Source of the DNA: JAWXBM01 sp964602895
GTDB lineage: Bacteria > Pseudomonadota > Gammaproteobacteria > Xanthomonadales > SZUA-36
Length of the DNA stretch: 13,028 nt
NCBI GenBank assembly: GCA_964602895.1
Contig: CAZRTG010000087.1
Span: 1-13,028, forward strand
Direction of reading: 5' to 3'
This document shows positions 1 through 7,458 of the stretch, piece after piece. The translations under genes were made by a program, and so were the position numbers. Below the pieces are notes generated by a model. The model searched no databases, had not been told where the DNA came from, and saw only the letters and a program-made list of their open reading frames with translations. The stretch's first letter is position 1, and each line of letters starts with the position of its first letter.

Positions 1-1115
1 TCACTGAGTTTTTGCAAGCGCGTGAGGATGCGCTCGGCATCCACACCTTCTGCCAGGCGTGGACGGCCACGGGTTTGCAGGTGCTGCTCCGGGTCATCGC
101 CTTGTTCGTTCAGGATCACCGGTACGATTTCCAGGCTCACCAGCTCATGCTTCGAAAAAACCGTATGGACGATGGCGGTTTCCCAAACTTCGGGCGGGTA
201 ATGGCCGATGGCGGTACGTGAATGAAACACCAGGCTACCCAGGCCGTGCAGCAAGGGCTTGCCGCGGTAAATCTCAACGCCTTTGAGCAAGGGTGCGCCA
301 TGACTGAAAAACAGATCCGCACCGGCATCCACACAGTCATGGGCAAATTGCCGGGCCCAGTCGTACAGCAGCGCCATGTTCTCACCCCATTCGTGATTGT
401 GCAGGCAGACCAGCACGGTTTTGCCGCTGTTCTTTGCCTGGCGGATGGATGCCAGATTGCGCTGCACATCGTCCGGGTGCAGTATTCCCGGTTCCGGCAT
501 ACGCAATTCATTGACCCCCGCTCGCGTCGCGGTTGCAGCGGCACCATCGCGGATTTTGCCCACCGCCATGCCGATTAAAGCAACATCGGGAAAATCGGGA
601 CTCTCTCCGGCCGCACTGGCAGCAGCCAGGTCCGGCCCGGTACCGGCATAACCCAGACCCTTGTCAGCAACCGCTACGCGTGTAGCCAACACACCGGCCG
701 TGCCCAGGTCCCAGGCATGGTTGTTGGCCAGCGACAACAGGTTGAAGCCCATCTCCGCAATGCAATCCAGTACCCCGGGTTGGGCCAGGTGCATAAATTG
801 CCCTTCGCGTGTGGGCGCGCCGGACGCCGGGGTTTGAATGGCGATTTCCAGATCGCTGCTCAGCACCTGCCCGCGCTTCAGCTCTGCTACCACGGCAGCA
901 AAACCCGGGTAAGGCTGTACACACAACGGGTGTGTCATCAGCAGCTGCCCGCTCAGTGTGATGCGTCTGGTCAATCCGTTTTCTACCAGGGTATTTGCAG
1001 CCTGACTGGTATCAACCTGATTGTTTCCGGCTGCCTGACGACAGGAAGCCAGCGGCACGCTGAAAACAAAACCACCTGCGGCCAGGCCCTGGATCAACTG
1101 TCGGCGTGTAGTCAT
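1..1115 (-). CDS. CapA-family protein, Tat-type lipoprotein, 3' end outside window
   Basis: About 371 residues are visible. The reading frame is open from the ATG at 1115 to the window edge, so the C-terminus is missing. The N-terminus begins MTTRRQLIQGLAAGG, a twin-arginine-like motif (TRRQLI), followed by a hydrophobic stretch and a lipobox L-A-S-C with Cys25. I infer export as a lipoprotein. The body matches the CapA (poly-gamma-glutamate synthesis protein, PF09587) family: DLEIAIQTP early, LANNHAWDLG around residues 130-137 (Asn131-Asn132-His133), LHNHEWGE (His239, His241), and SHGAPLLKGVEIYRGKPLL starting near residue 271. The first family motif, normally Gly-Asp, reads Gly56-Gln57. The family has a metallophosphatase-like fold, and some members act in gamma-glutamyl polymer metabolism; the reaction here is unknown. 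The start lies 7 bp after the upstream hydrolase stop and has no clear ribosome site, which suggests translational coupling. The family call is confident, the function is not. Confidence 0.85.
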   Translation of the reverse strand, partial: MTTRRQLIQGLAAGGFVFSVPLASCRQAAGNNQVDTSQAANTLVENGLTRRITLSGQLLMTHPLCVQPYPGFAAVVAELKRGQVLSSDLEIAIQTPASGAPTREGQFMHLAQPGVLDCIAEMGFNLLSLANNHAWDLGTAGVLATRVAVADKGLGYAGTGPDLAAASAAGESPDFPDVALIGMAVGKIRDGAAATATRAGVNELRMPEPGILHPDDVQRNLASIRQAKNSGKTVLVCLHNHEWGENMALLYDWARQFAHDCVDAGADLFFSHGAPLLKGVEIYRGKPLLHGLGSLVFHSRTAIGHYPPEVWETAIVHTVFSKHELVSLEIVPVILNEQGDDPEQHLQTRGRPRLAEGVDAERILTRLQKLS

Positions 1116-1122
1116 AGGGCGG

Positions 1123-3009
1123 TCAGGGCTCGCTGGAACTGATGGGTAGGACGATGGCAGAAGGACAGTCGGTACCGCAGTAAACCCGGTTACGCGCTAC
1201 TCTGAATTCAGTATTGGTGCCAACATACTCGCCGTTATTGGGGTTGATATCAAACTGCGGGAAATTGCTGCTGGATATATCCAGGCGCACACAATGACCG
1301 GCTTTGAAACGATTGCAGGTGGGCAGGGTTTCGATATGGATGGGGTACACGCGCCCGGGTTCCAGGCTGACCTCACGCTCCCAGCTCTCACGGTAACGCA
1401 GTCGCAGAATGCCATCCGTGATGTTCATGGCAAAGCCGTTCGGGTGGTTTTCATCAGGAGGATATACATCCACCAGCTTGATGGTGATGTCGGTGTCCGG
1501 GCAGTCCGAACTGACCCATAAATCGGCTTGCAAGGCGCCATTCAACACCAGGTCCTGTGCCAGGGGTTCGGTTTGAAACACCAGTACATCCGTTCTTTTC
1601 GCCAGCGGTTGCCGGGCCTCATCCGCCACCGCAGAAAACAGTTCAGTGCCGGCTTTCTGATCGAAAGCCCCACCAAACATCAAGGGTTCGCCCGAGGTGA
1701 TGGCGCCACCCACGGTCGGTACCGGGTTGCGTGGATCAAAGACGAACTCAAGAAAATCCTGAGTCTGATCAGGCTTTTGCCGCACCAGCGTGCCGGCAGC
1801 ATTCAGAAAATATACCTGTGAATCCACGTCTGCCGGTGGCCACTGAGGCGTGTAACGCCATTGCCCGCCATGCTGCAAGCGGCCTTCTGCGTCATAAGCA
1901 CCACTGCCACCGCCCATTTCGAACCAGGTCACTCCGGGTTTTGGCCCCGTATCAGCCACCGCTTCATTTGCCAGATAACGCCGGAACCAGGCCAGACGAT
2001 ACTGCAGATAATCGCGATCAATATTGCCGTCCAGGGTTGAGCCGGGGCCAAAATCAACATCACCCGAATGGGTCACAGAGCGGTTGCCATGGGTCCAGGG
2101 ACCCATCAACAGGCAGGTGGGTTGTTGGTGCCTGTCCGCCAGGCCAAGGTAATTCGCCACACAGGCAGCCGCATAAGGGTCATACCAGCTACCCACGATG
2201 GCGATGGGAATATCCGGAATCTGCTGATAATAACCGTGCGCATACAGGCCGACCTGCTGCCAGTATGAATCGAATGTGCTCTTGTCCCATTGCTCAAATA
2301 AATAGCGTTCAAACTCAGGCGCCGCTGCCAGCGGCGAATGGCCGAGCCACCAGGGCAGGTTTTTGAACCAATGCGCCAGATCAACCCGTTGCAAAGCCTC
2401 AAGACGTGCCGGGTCGGCCGCTGTTGCCGGGCTGAGCAAGGCATGGCGGTAGGCCCAGGTAGCTTGCTTCAGCTCAAAGGCACCACCGCGCCGGATACCG
2501 CCCTGATAGGCATTGGCGAAACCACCGGAATCGAGAAACATGCAGGCCAGTGCCGGTGGTGCCAGACAGGCCATGGCCAGTTGGGTGTGTGCGCCATAGG
2601 AAAGTCCCATCGTACCGACCCGGCCATCACTCCAGTCCTGCCCGGTGATCCAGTCCAGCGTGTCACAACCGTCATTGGCTTCGGACAGATACTTGGTAAA
2701 CACGCCTTCTGAAGCATAGCGTCCACGCACATCCTGCATCACCACAGCAAAACCGTGGCGGGCAAAAAAGTGCGCCACTTCGGGGCGGCTCATGGCTTGC
2801 GGATTGTCACGCGTACGCTCGGAACGGCTGATACCCCGCTTGTCATAGGGTGTGCGTTCGAGGATCACGGCCAGCGGCTTTTTGCTGTCTGCCGGCAGAT
2901 AGACATCGGTGGCCAGATGTACACCATCGCGCATGGGCACCCTGAGGTTGTGTAGCACCCTGGTGCGTACCGGTGGCTTTGAGCATATAGATTGAGCCAC
3001 TTCAGACAC
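1123..3009 (-). CDS. CocE/NonD family alpha/beta hydrolase (S15-like)
   Basis: A 628-residue protein with no signal peptide, so probably cytoplasmic. It matches the CocE/NonD and X-Pro dipeptidyl-peptidase (S15) superfamily, which includes cocaine esterase, alpha-amino-acid ester hydrolases and glutaryl-7-ACA acylases; members cleave ester or amide bonds. Visible landmarks are RDGVHLATDVYLP (27-39), ERTPYDKRG (51-59, oxyanion-side Tyr55), QDVRGRYASEG (92-102), the nucleophile elbow GLSYG with Ser137, the acid WYDPYA with Asp277, and the base MGPWTHG with His307. Residues from about 340 to 628 fit the C-terminal jelly-roll domain (FVFDPRNPVPTVGG and later). The start is GTG at 3007-3009, overlapping the carrier gene by 8 bp; a second in-frame GTG lies three codons later. 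The CapA gene follows after 7 bp. The substrate cannot be read from sequence; an ester- or amide-bonded compound imported by the neighbours is an inference. Confidence 0.92.
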   Translation of the reverse strand: MSEVAQSICSKPPVRTRVLHNLRVPMRDGVHLATDVYLPADSKKPLAVILERTPYDKRGISRSERTRDNPQAMSRPEVAHFFARHGFAVVMQDVRGRYASEGVFTKYLSEANDGCDTLDWITGQDWSDGRVGTMGLSYGAHTQLAMACLAPPALACMFLDSGGFANAYQGGIRRGGAFELKQATWAYRHALLSPATAADPARLEALQRVDLAHWFKNLPWWLGHSPLAAAPEFERYLFEQWDKSTFDSYWQQVGLYAHGYYQQIPDIPIAIVGSWYDPYAAACVANYLGLADRHQQPTCLLMGPWTHGNRSVTHSGDVDFGPGSTLDGNIDRDYLQYRLAWFRRYLANEAVADTGPKPGVTWFEMGGGSGAYDAEGRLQHGGQWRYTPQWPPADVDSQVYFLNAAGTLVRQKPDQTQDFLEFVFDPRNPVPTVGGAITSGEPLMFGGAFDQKAGTELFSAVADEARQPLAKRTDVLVFQTEPLAQDLVLNGALQADLWVSSDCPDTDITIKLVDVYPPDENHPNGFAMNITDGILRLRYRESWEREVSLEPGRVYPIHIETLPTCNRFKAGHCVRLDISSSNFPQFDINPNNGEYVGTNTEFRVARNRVYCGTDCPSAIVLPISSSEP

Positions 3010-4420
3010 CCAGGCTCACGGCCAGCACCAGCAGGCCCATCGCGATGACAACATAAATCACCCACAACCAGATTACGGCTCTGGCCCAGTCGGTCCAGTT
3101 CACCTGCGCCGTCGCCAGATAGGCCAGCAAAGTGCCGGAGGTGGGTGTCAGCAAATTGGTAATGCCGTTGCCGAACAGGAAAGCGAGCACCGTGCTTTGT
3201 GCCGGTACACCGGACAACTGGCCCAAGGGTCCCATGATGGGCATGCTGACGGCGGCCTGCCCTGAGGTCGAGGGAATCAGGAAGTCCAGGGTCAGCTGGG
3301 CGCCGAACATGCCCAGTACCGCATGTATGGCATTGCCTTCACCCAACAGGCGGGTGAGTCCATGGACCACCGAATCCAGTACCTGTCCCCATTCCAGCGT
3401 GATGGCGACGGCGGAAGCCACCCCGATCAGCATGCAGGCCATCAGGATTTTTTTCATGCCACCGACAAACGACCCTGCTGCTTCCCGGGCGGACAAACCT
3501 GCAGCCCCTGCCAGTACGGCGCTGAGGCCGATGTAATAGGCTGATAGTTCCTGGTGTTTCCATTGCCAGTGGTTGGAGGCAAAGACCAGAAAAGCGACAC
3601 CCAGTATCAACAAGCCCAGCACCAGGTTGTGCCGGGTGCTCAGGGGTGCGGCGTCAAACAGAATGTCCGATTGCATGCTGTCGGCGTGCTGCCGCCGTAT
3701 CATCAGCAAGACAAAGGCGATACCCACCGCCAGGAAGATCAACCAGCAGATGAAACGAAAACCGGCGCCGCTGAAGATCTGTAAACCCACCAATGGTTGC
3801 GCGATGGTTAACGGAATGGGGTTGCTGACTGAGGCCATGTAGCCGGCTTTTACGGCCACCGTCACAATCGCCAGACCAATCAGGTTGGACATGCCCAGGC
3901 GATTGGACATCGCCACCATGATGGGAATGATCAGCAAATATTCAGAGGCCAGGCCAAGAAAAGTGCTGCCGGCAGAGAAAATCACCATCAACACCGGCAC
4001 CAGCACGTAGAGATTGCCGCGCAGGCTGCTCAGTAAACGTTCCAGGCCTGCATCAATGGCGCCACTGCGGGTGAGTATGCCGAACATGCCGCCGATGATC
4101 AGCACCATGAAAATCAGGCCGGACATGCGATCCAGCCCGGCCGGTATGGCCATCAAAGCGGTGACCAGCCCTACCGGTTGCGCGGCATCTGGCGCGCGTT
4201 CACCGCCGGTTTGCCACAGCTGGCTGATGGAGCGGTCTTTCTCCAGTGTCTGGTAAGTACCGGCGATCACCACCTTGCCGTCCCGCTGGTAGCGCCCCGA
4301 ATCCAGCACCCAGGTCAGCAGCATGGCGAGCAATAGTATGCCCAGCATGATGATGATGGGGTGCTGCTGTTTCGTTTTGGCGCTTGCTTCGCTCAATGAT
4401 GGTCCTGTATTGCGGTTCAC
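3002..4420 (-). CDS. YfcC/DcuC-type inner-membrane carrier
   Basis: A 472-residue polytopic membrane protein with about 12 hydrophobic segments. It resembles the YfcC branch of the DcuC (C4-dicarboxylate anaerobic carrier, PF03606) superfamily, whose members are annotated as putative amino-acid, peptide or dicarboxylate transporters. Diagnostic stretches are STFLGLASEYLLIIPIMVAM and VSNPIPLTIAQPLVG in the first half, then IPSTSGQAAVSMPIMGPLG and LFGNGITNLLTPTSGTLLAYL in the second. These two SNP/STSG-bearing re-entrant-like regions are typical of the fold. The start used is GTG at 4418-4420, which lacks a clear Shine-Dalgarno. A TTG at 4394-4396, preceded by AGGA with 6 nt spacing, is a credible alternative and would shorten the cytoplasmic N-terminus by 8 residues. 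The gene overlaps the hydrolase by 8 bp and follows the receptor gene by 128 bp. It probably moves the receptor's substrate, or a product of it, across the inner membrane. Confidence 0.87.
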   Translation of the reverse strand: MNRNTGPSLSEASAKTKQQHPIIIMLGILLLAMLLTWVLDSGRYQRDGKVVIAGTYQTLEKDRSISQLWQTGGERAPDAAQPVGLVTALMAIPAGLDRMSGLIFMVLIIGGMFGILTRSGAIDAGLERLLSSLRGNLYVLVPVLMVIFSAGSTFLGLASEYLLIIPIMVAMSNRLGMSNLIGLAIVTVAVKAGYMASVSNPIPLTIAQPLVGLQIFSGAGFRFICWLIFLAVGIAFVLLMIRRQHADSMQSDILFDAAPLSTRHNLVLGLLILGVAFLVFASNHWQWKHQELSAYYIGLSAVLAGAAGLSAREAAGSFVGGMKKILMACMLIGVASAVAITLEWGQVLDSVVHGLTRLLGEGNAIHAVLGMFGAQLTLDFLIPSTSGQAAVSMPIMGPLGQLSGVPAQSTVLAFLFGNGITNLLTPTSGTLLAYLATAQVNWTDWARAVIWLWVIYVVIAMGLLVLAVSLGV

Positions 4421-4548
4421 TGAAATGCTGCGGATGGCACAGCCAACGATCGGCCGACTGCTATGGGCAACTCCTGTCTCTGGCCAGGCAAATGCCTGGC
4501 CAGATGAGTATGCGTGTCAGGTCAATATCAAGGATAGTCCCTGGATAA
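4421..4548 (-). other. receptor-carrier intergenic spacer
   Basis: A 128-bp spacer inside the presumed operon. Its one clear structure is the hairpin at 4479-4504. I see no convincing promoter, and no ORF of interest. Whether the carrier, hydrolase and CapA genes are read only from the receptor promoter or also from an internal start is open. Confidence 0.5.
4479..4504 (-). terminator. perfect 11-bp hairpin, possible attenuator or mRNA 3'-end stabiliser
   Basis: Arms TCTGGCCAGGC (4479-4489) and GCCTGGCCAGA (4494-4504) pair perfectly around the loop AAAT (4490-4493). The hairpin starts 45 bp downstream of the receptor stop and about 60 bp before the carrier start. In the transcribed (minus) direction it is followed by GACAGGAGTTG, so there is no U-tract and it is not a classic intrinsic terminator. 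It could be a partial terminator, an RNase-processing barrier giving more receptor than carrier mRNA, or a protein-binding palindrome. The structure is certain; the role is inference. Confidence 0.5.
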
Positions 4549-7314
4549 TCAGAGACCGAAATCCCAGGTCACTTGTGCGTAGTAGAACCGGCCAATCGCC
4601 GAATAGGTTGCAATATCAAAGTTGATATTGGTATTGGTCAGCGACGCAGGTGGCTGCCGATCGAACAGATTGTCTACACCGAGACGGAAACCCCAGCTGT
4701 CATTCATCTGATAGTTGCCGGACAGGCTGTGGTAGGTCATGGAGTGGATTTTACGGTCTGCTCCATCGGCAAATTCCGTCGTGTTATCGATATAGCGCCA
4801 GCTGTAGGTGGCAGACCATGCATTTTGGCTCCATTTCAGGTTGGTCATGGTTTTCCATTTCGGGTAGGACTCACGCGACATGGCCCGGCCGGTTTTGTCG
4901 TCTACCAGCAAGCTGCCATCCGTCAGGGTCGAGACTTCAGTGAAGTCCAGCAAACGGGATACCGAAACACTCAAATCCCACAAGCCGACCCGACTGTCCA
5001 GGGCGTAGCGGCCGACGATATCGTAACCTTCAACCTTGGTACTGTTGAGGTTGATGGGGCCATCGGTGATGTTGACCAGTTCACCGGAAGCGTCGCGTTT
5101 CACAAAGTTGCAACGCTGCCCTGAATTGGCACACAGGTTCAACACATTCTGCGCACCGTAAGCGCTGATGGTGTCGTCCACGTCGATGTTGAACCAATCG
5201 ACCGTCAGGCTGGCGCCTTCCAGCGCAGCGGGCGTGAGCACGATACCGAACGAAAGGTTTTCAGAGGTTTCCGGCTGCAGGTTCGGGTTGCCGCCCACTG
5301 TGGCCGGGGCATTGCTGGCGATTTGCGTATAAGACGCCGGAACTTTGGAACAGCCGGGCAAACCGGCGCTGCCACCGTTACCACTGCAGGGGTCGATCAC
5401 AGGTACGGAAGTTTCTCTCAGTCCTTCAAACATCTCCAGGATGGACGGTGCACGGAAGCCTTCAGCCCAGGTTCCGCGGAACATCACCGCATCGGTCGGC
5501 CGGAAGATGAAGCCGGCCTTGCTGTTGGTGGTGCCGCCGAAGGTGCTGTAATCGGAGTAGCGTGTGGCCAGCTGGATTCTGAAATCCTTCATGGCGGAGC
5601 GATCGCTCAGAATCGGAATATCCACTTCCACGTACACTTCATTCAGATCGTATTCACCCTTGGTGCCATCACGGGGTGCCGAAGTGGTGGTGCGATAGGT
5701 ATTAACGCGCGGGTCGGAGTTATTGTAGGAGTCGGGTGTATCCAGGCCTTTTTCCTTGCGGTACTCGTAACCGGCAGCAAACGCCAGTGGGCCGGCGGGC
5801 AGTTCAAATAAATCACCGGTGATGTTGAGGGTGAAGTCCATCTGTTCGGCTTCGTTGTAATCCACACCGGTAAAGTTGATGTAATTGACCATGTCAGTGG
5901 TCAGTGGGTTGAACAGGTTGACCGGTACACAACCGGCTGTGAGATCGGAAATATCAGCACTGATACCGGTGGTATCACAGGCGCGCATGCCCAAAGCCAG
6001 CTTGTCCAGATCAATCTGGTTCCTGGCCGTAAAAACAGCCTCATTCTTGGCATAAGACAGGAAAGCATCCCAGAACCAACCGTTGCTCAGATCGCCTTCG
6101 AGGCCCACGCCCACGCGATAGGTCTCCACTTCCTGCACATTGACGCGCTGGCCATTGTCTTCAAAGAAGTTGTCGATGCGGAAATCGGAACCGGCGAACG
6201 GAATACCAAAGGGATTCACACGTGGGTCGGCAGGAATGAAGAAGCCTCGACTGCCACCGCGGACCACAGCGGCCGCACCATTGAACAACTGGTCCGATTC
6301 GCGCTTGTTATAAAGAGCCTCCATGCGGAAAGCCATGGAATTGTCAAACTCGGTCAGGTTCTGCAGGTAAACCGAGGTCAGTTCGTTCGGCGCTACCAGG
6401 TAATTGTTGTGGTAACGATTGAACCGGTCGGTGGCGGTATTTGTTGCGCGCCAGTTACCGATCACATTGCCATCGGTGCCCGGGTCGCGGGTGATGCCGG
6501 CCGATGGAACCGGAAAGCCCACCACACCGGACAGGCCGCTTTCGCGGAAAAGACCTTCGGGTGTACCGACTGCCAGACCGTTCAGTGGAATGGCTGAGAT
6601 GGCGCGATCCTGAGTGTAGATCGGGTCTTCATTCACGTAGCTGACGGCCAGCATCCAGTTGCTGTTGCCAAAGGTTTTGCCCAGCAACAAGTCGATGGAC
6701 TCGGTATCCCGATCACCTTCGGAACTGGTGCCGTAATAGGCGCGCGCCCGGCCACCTTCAAAATTCTGGTACGTGCGCATATTGACCACACCGGCGATGG
6801 CGTCGGCACCGTAAATGGCGGTCGCGCCATCCTGCAGCACTTCAACGCTTTCGATCATCACCTGTGGAATGGTGTTCAGGTCGACAAAGTCGCGGAAACC
6901 GCGTGTGCCGGCACCGTTCACCCAGCGATGACCGTTGACCAGTACCAGGCTGCGGTTGGCACCCAGGCTGCGTAAGTTCAGGCTGCGTGTGCCGTGACTG
7001 GTTCCGGCTGAGCCGTTTGAGTTCAGGCTGGAGCCCACTGAAGGCAGGTGCTGCAAGGTTTCACCCAAGGTCAAGGAACCGTCAATGCGCAGATCCTCTT
7101 CGCTGAGTGTCTGTACCGGACTGGCCGAGGTTTCATCCTGACGGCGGATACGTGAACCGGTAACCGTCACTTCTTCAAGTACCTGTTGAACCGCGGTATC
7201 GCTGGAGCTTTGCGCAAGCAAAGGTGCACCGCCGGTGGCACCAAACAGGACCAGGCCGATACTGAGGCTTAGCAGTTTGCGTGAAAGATGAGTGTGACGA
7301 AATGTGCTTGACAT
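4549..7314 (-). CDS. TonB-dependent outer-membrane receptor
   Basis: A 921-residue receptor that would import a substrate through the outer membrane using TonB-ExbBD energy. From the chosen start, residues 1-35 form a signal peptide (basic SRK, then LLSLSIGLVLFG, ending APLLA-QS). A TonB-box-like EEVTVTG lies at 47-53. The plug domain spans roughly 58-180, with SLNLRSLGANRSLVLVNGHR, DLNTIP and VEVLQDGATAIYGADAIAGVVNM, followed by a 22-strand-type barrel ending in YYAQVTWDFGL. Six cysteines fall in three close pairs (for example NLCANSGQRC), probably loop disulfides. I chose the ATG at 7312-7314 because GGAG (7323-7326) sits 8 nt upstream and the signal peptide then has normal length. An in-frame GTG at 7351-7353 would add 13 residues. 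The plug style matches large proteobacterial receptors of peptide, sugar or aromatic uptake loci; the ligand is unknown. It is the first gene of the block and is divergent from lysR. Confidence 0.94.
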   Translation of the reverse strand: MSSTFRHTHLSRKLLSLSIGLVLFGATGGAPLLAQSSSDTAVQQVLEEVTVTGSRIRRQDETSASPVQTLSEEDLRIDGSLTLGETLQHLPSVGSSLNSNGSAGTSHGTRSLNLRSLGANRSLVLVNGHRWVNGAGTRGFRDFVDLNTIPQVMIESVEVLQDGATAIYGADAIAGVVNMRTYQNFEGGRARAYYGTSSEGDRDTESIDLLLGKTFGNSNWMLAVSYVNEDPIYTQDRAISAIPLNGLAVGTPEGLFRESGLSGVVGFPVPSAGITRDPGTDGNVIGNWRATNTATDRFNRYHNNYLVAPNELTSVYLQNLTEFDNSMAFRMEALYNKRESDQLFNGAAAVVRGGSRGFFIPADPRVNPFGIPFAGSDFRIDNFFEDNGQRVNVQEVETYRVGVGLEGDLSNGWFWDAFLSYAKNEAVFTARNQIDLDKLALGMRACDTTGISADISDLTAGCVPVNLFNPLTTDMVNYINFTGVDYNEAEQMDFTLNITGDLFELPAGPLAFAAGYEYRKEKGLDTPDSYNNSDPRVNTYRTTTSAPRDGTKGEYDLNEVYVEVDIPILSDRSAMKDFRIQLATRYSDYSTFGGTTNSKAGFIFRPTDAVMFRGTWAEGFRAPSILEMFEGLRETSVPVIDPCSGNGGSAGLPGCSKVPASYTQIASNAPATVGGNPNLQPETSENLSFGIVLTPAALEGASLTVDWFNIDVDDTISAYGAQNVLNLCANSGQRCNFVKRDASGELVNITDGPINLNSTKVEGYDIVGRYALDSRVGLWDLSVSVSRLLDFTEVSTLTDGSLLVDDKTGRAMSRESYPKWKTMTNLKWSQNAWSATYSWRYIDNTTEFADGADRKIHSMTYHSLSGNYQMNDSWGFRLGVDNLFDRQPPASLTNTNINFDIATYSAIGRFYYAQVTWDFGL

Positions 7315-7322
7315 GGCTTGGT

Positions 7323-7326
7323 CTCC
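7323..7326 (-). promoter_or_regulatory. ribosome binding site that decides the receptor start
   Basis: GGAG on the minus strand, 8 nt upstream of the ATG at 7312-7314. It supports that ATG over the in-frame GTG 39 bp upstream. The GTG also has a purine-rich stretch before it (GGGGAAGG), so the upstream start is not excluded. Confidence 0.55.
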
Positions 7327-7389
7327 GGCTGTCGGTCGTTTGATCAGATTCACCCGCCTTCCCCAAGGCTGGCTGACGGTGCTGGCCCG

Positions 7390-7418
7390 ATGCTATGTAA
7401 GCCCGGTAGTGTATGCAA
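7390..7418 (-). promoter_or_regulatory. candidate sigma70 promoter for the receptor operon
   Basis: On the minus strand TTGCAT (7413-7418) is followed after 17 bp by TAGCAT (7390-7395), each matching four of the six consensus bases. It lies 76 bp upstream of the receptor ATG, in the region shared with the divergent lysR. The -35 hexamer coincides with one copy of an ATGCAA repeat, so a regulator bound there would affect transcription directly. This is pattern matching only. Confidence 0.3.
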
Positions 7419-7428
7419 TAAGATGCAA
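7413..7428. promoter_or_regulatory. ATGCAA pair, candidate LysR-type binding site
   Basis: ATGCAA occurs at 7413-7418 and again at 7423-7428, exactly 10 bp apart, in an AT-rich stretch of the divergent lysR/receptor region. Because TGCA is self-complementary, the pair can also be read as an interrupted dyad. LysR-type regulators usually bind dyads with a T-N11-A core in such intergenic regions; here the spacing is close but not exact, so the assignment is tentative. Confidence 0.35.
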
Positions 7429-7458
7429 ATATCACATTACTTCATTACACTTTGTTAT

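Noticed and set aside
1731..2366. Plus-strand 211-codon open frame
   Set aside because: It is antisense to the CocE/NonD hydrolase and has a non-protein-like composition.
4479..4504. Classic rho-independent terminator
   Set aside because: The stem is excellent but no T-run follows on either strand, so it is listed only as a possible attenuator or stabiliser.
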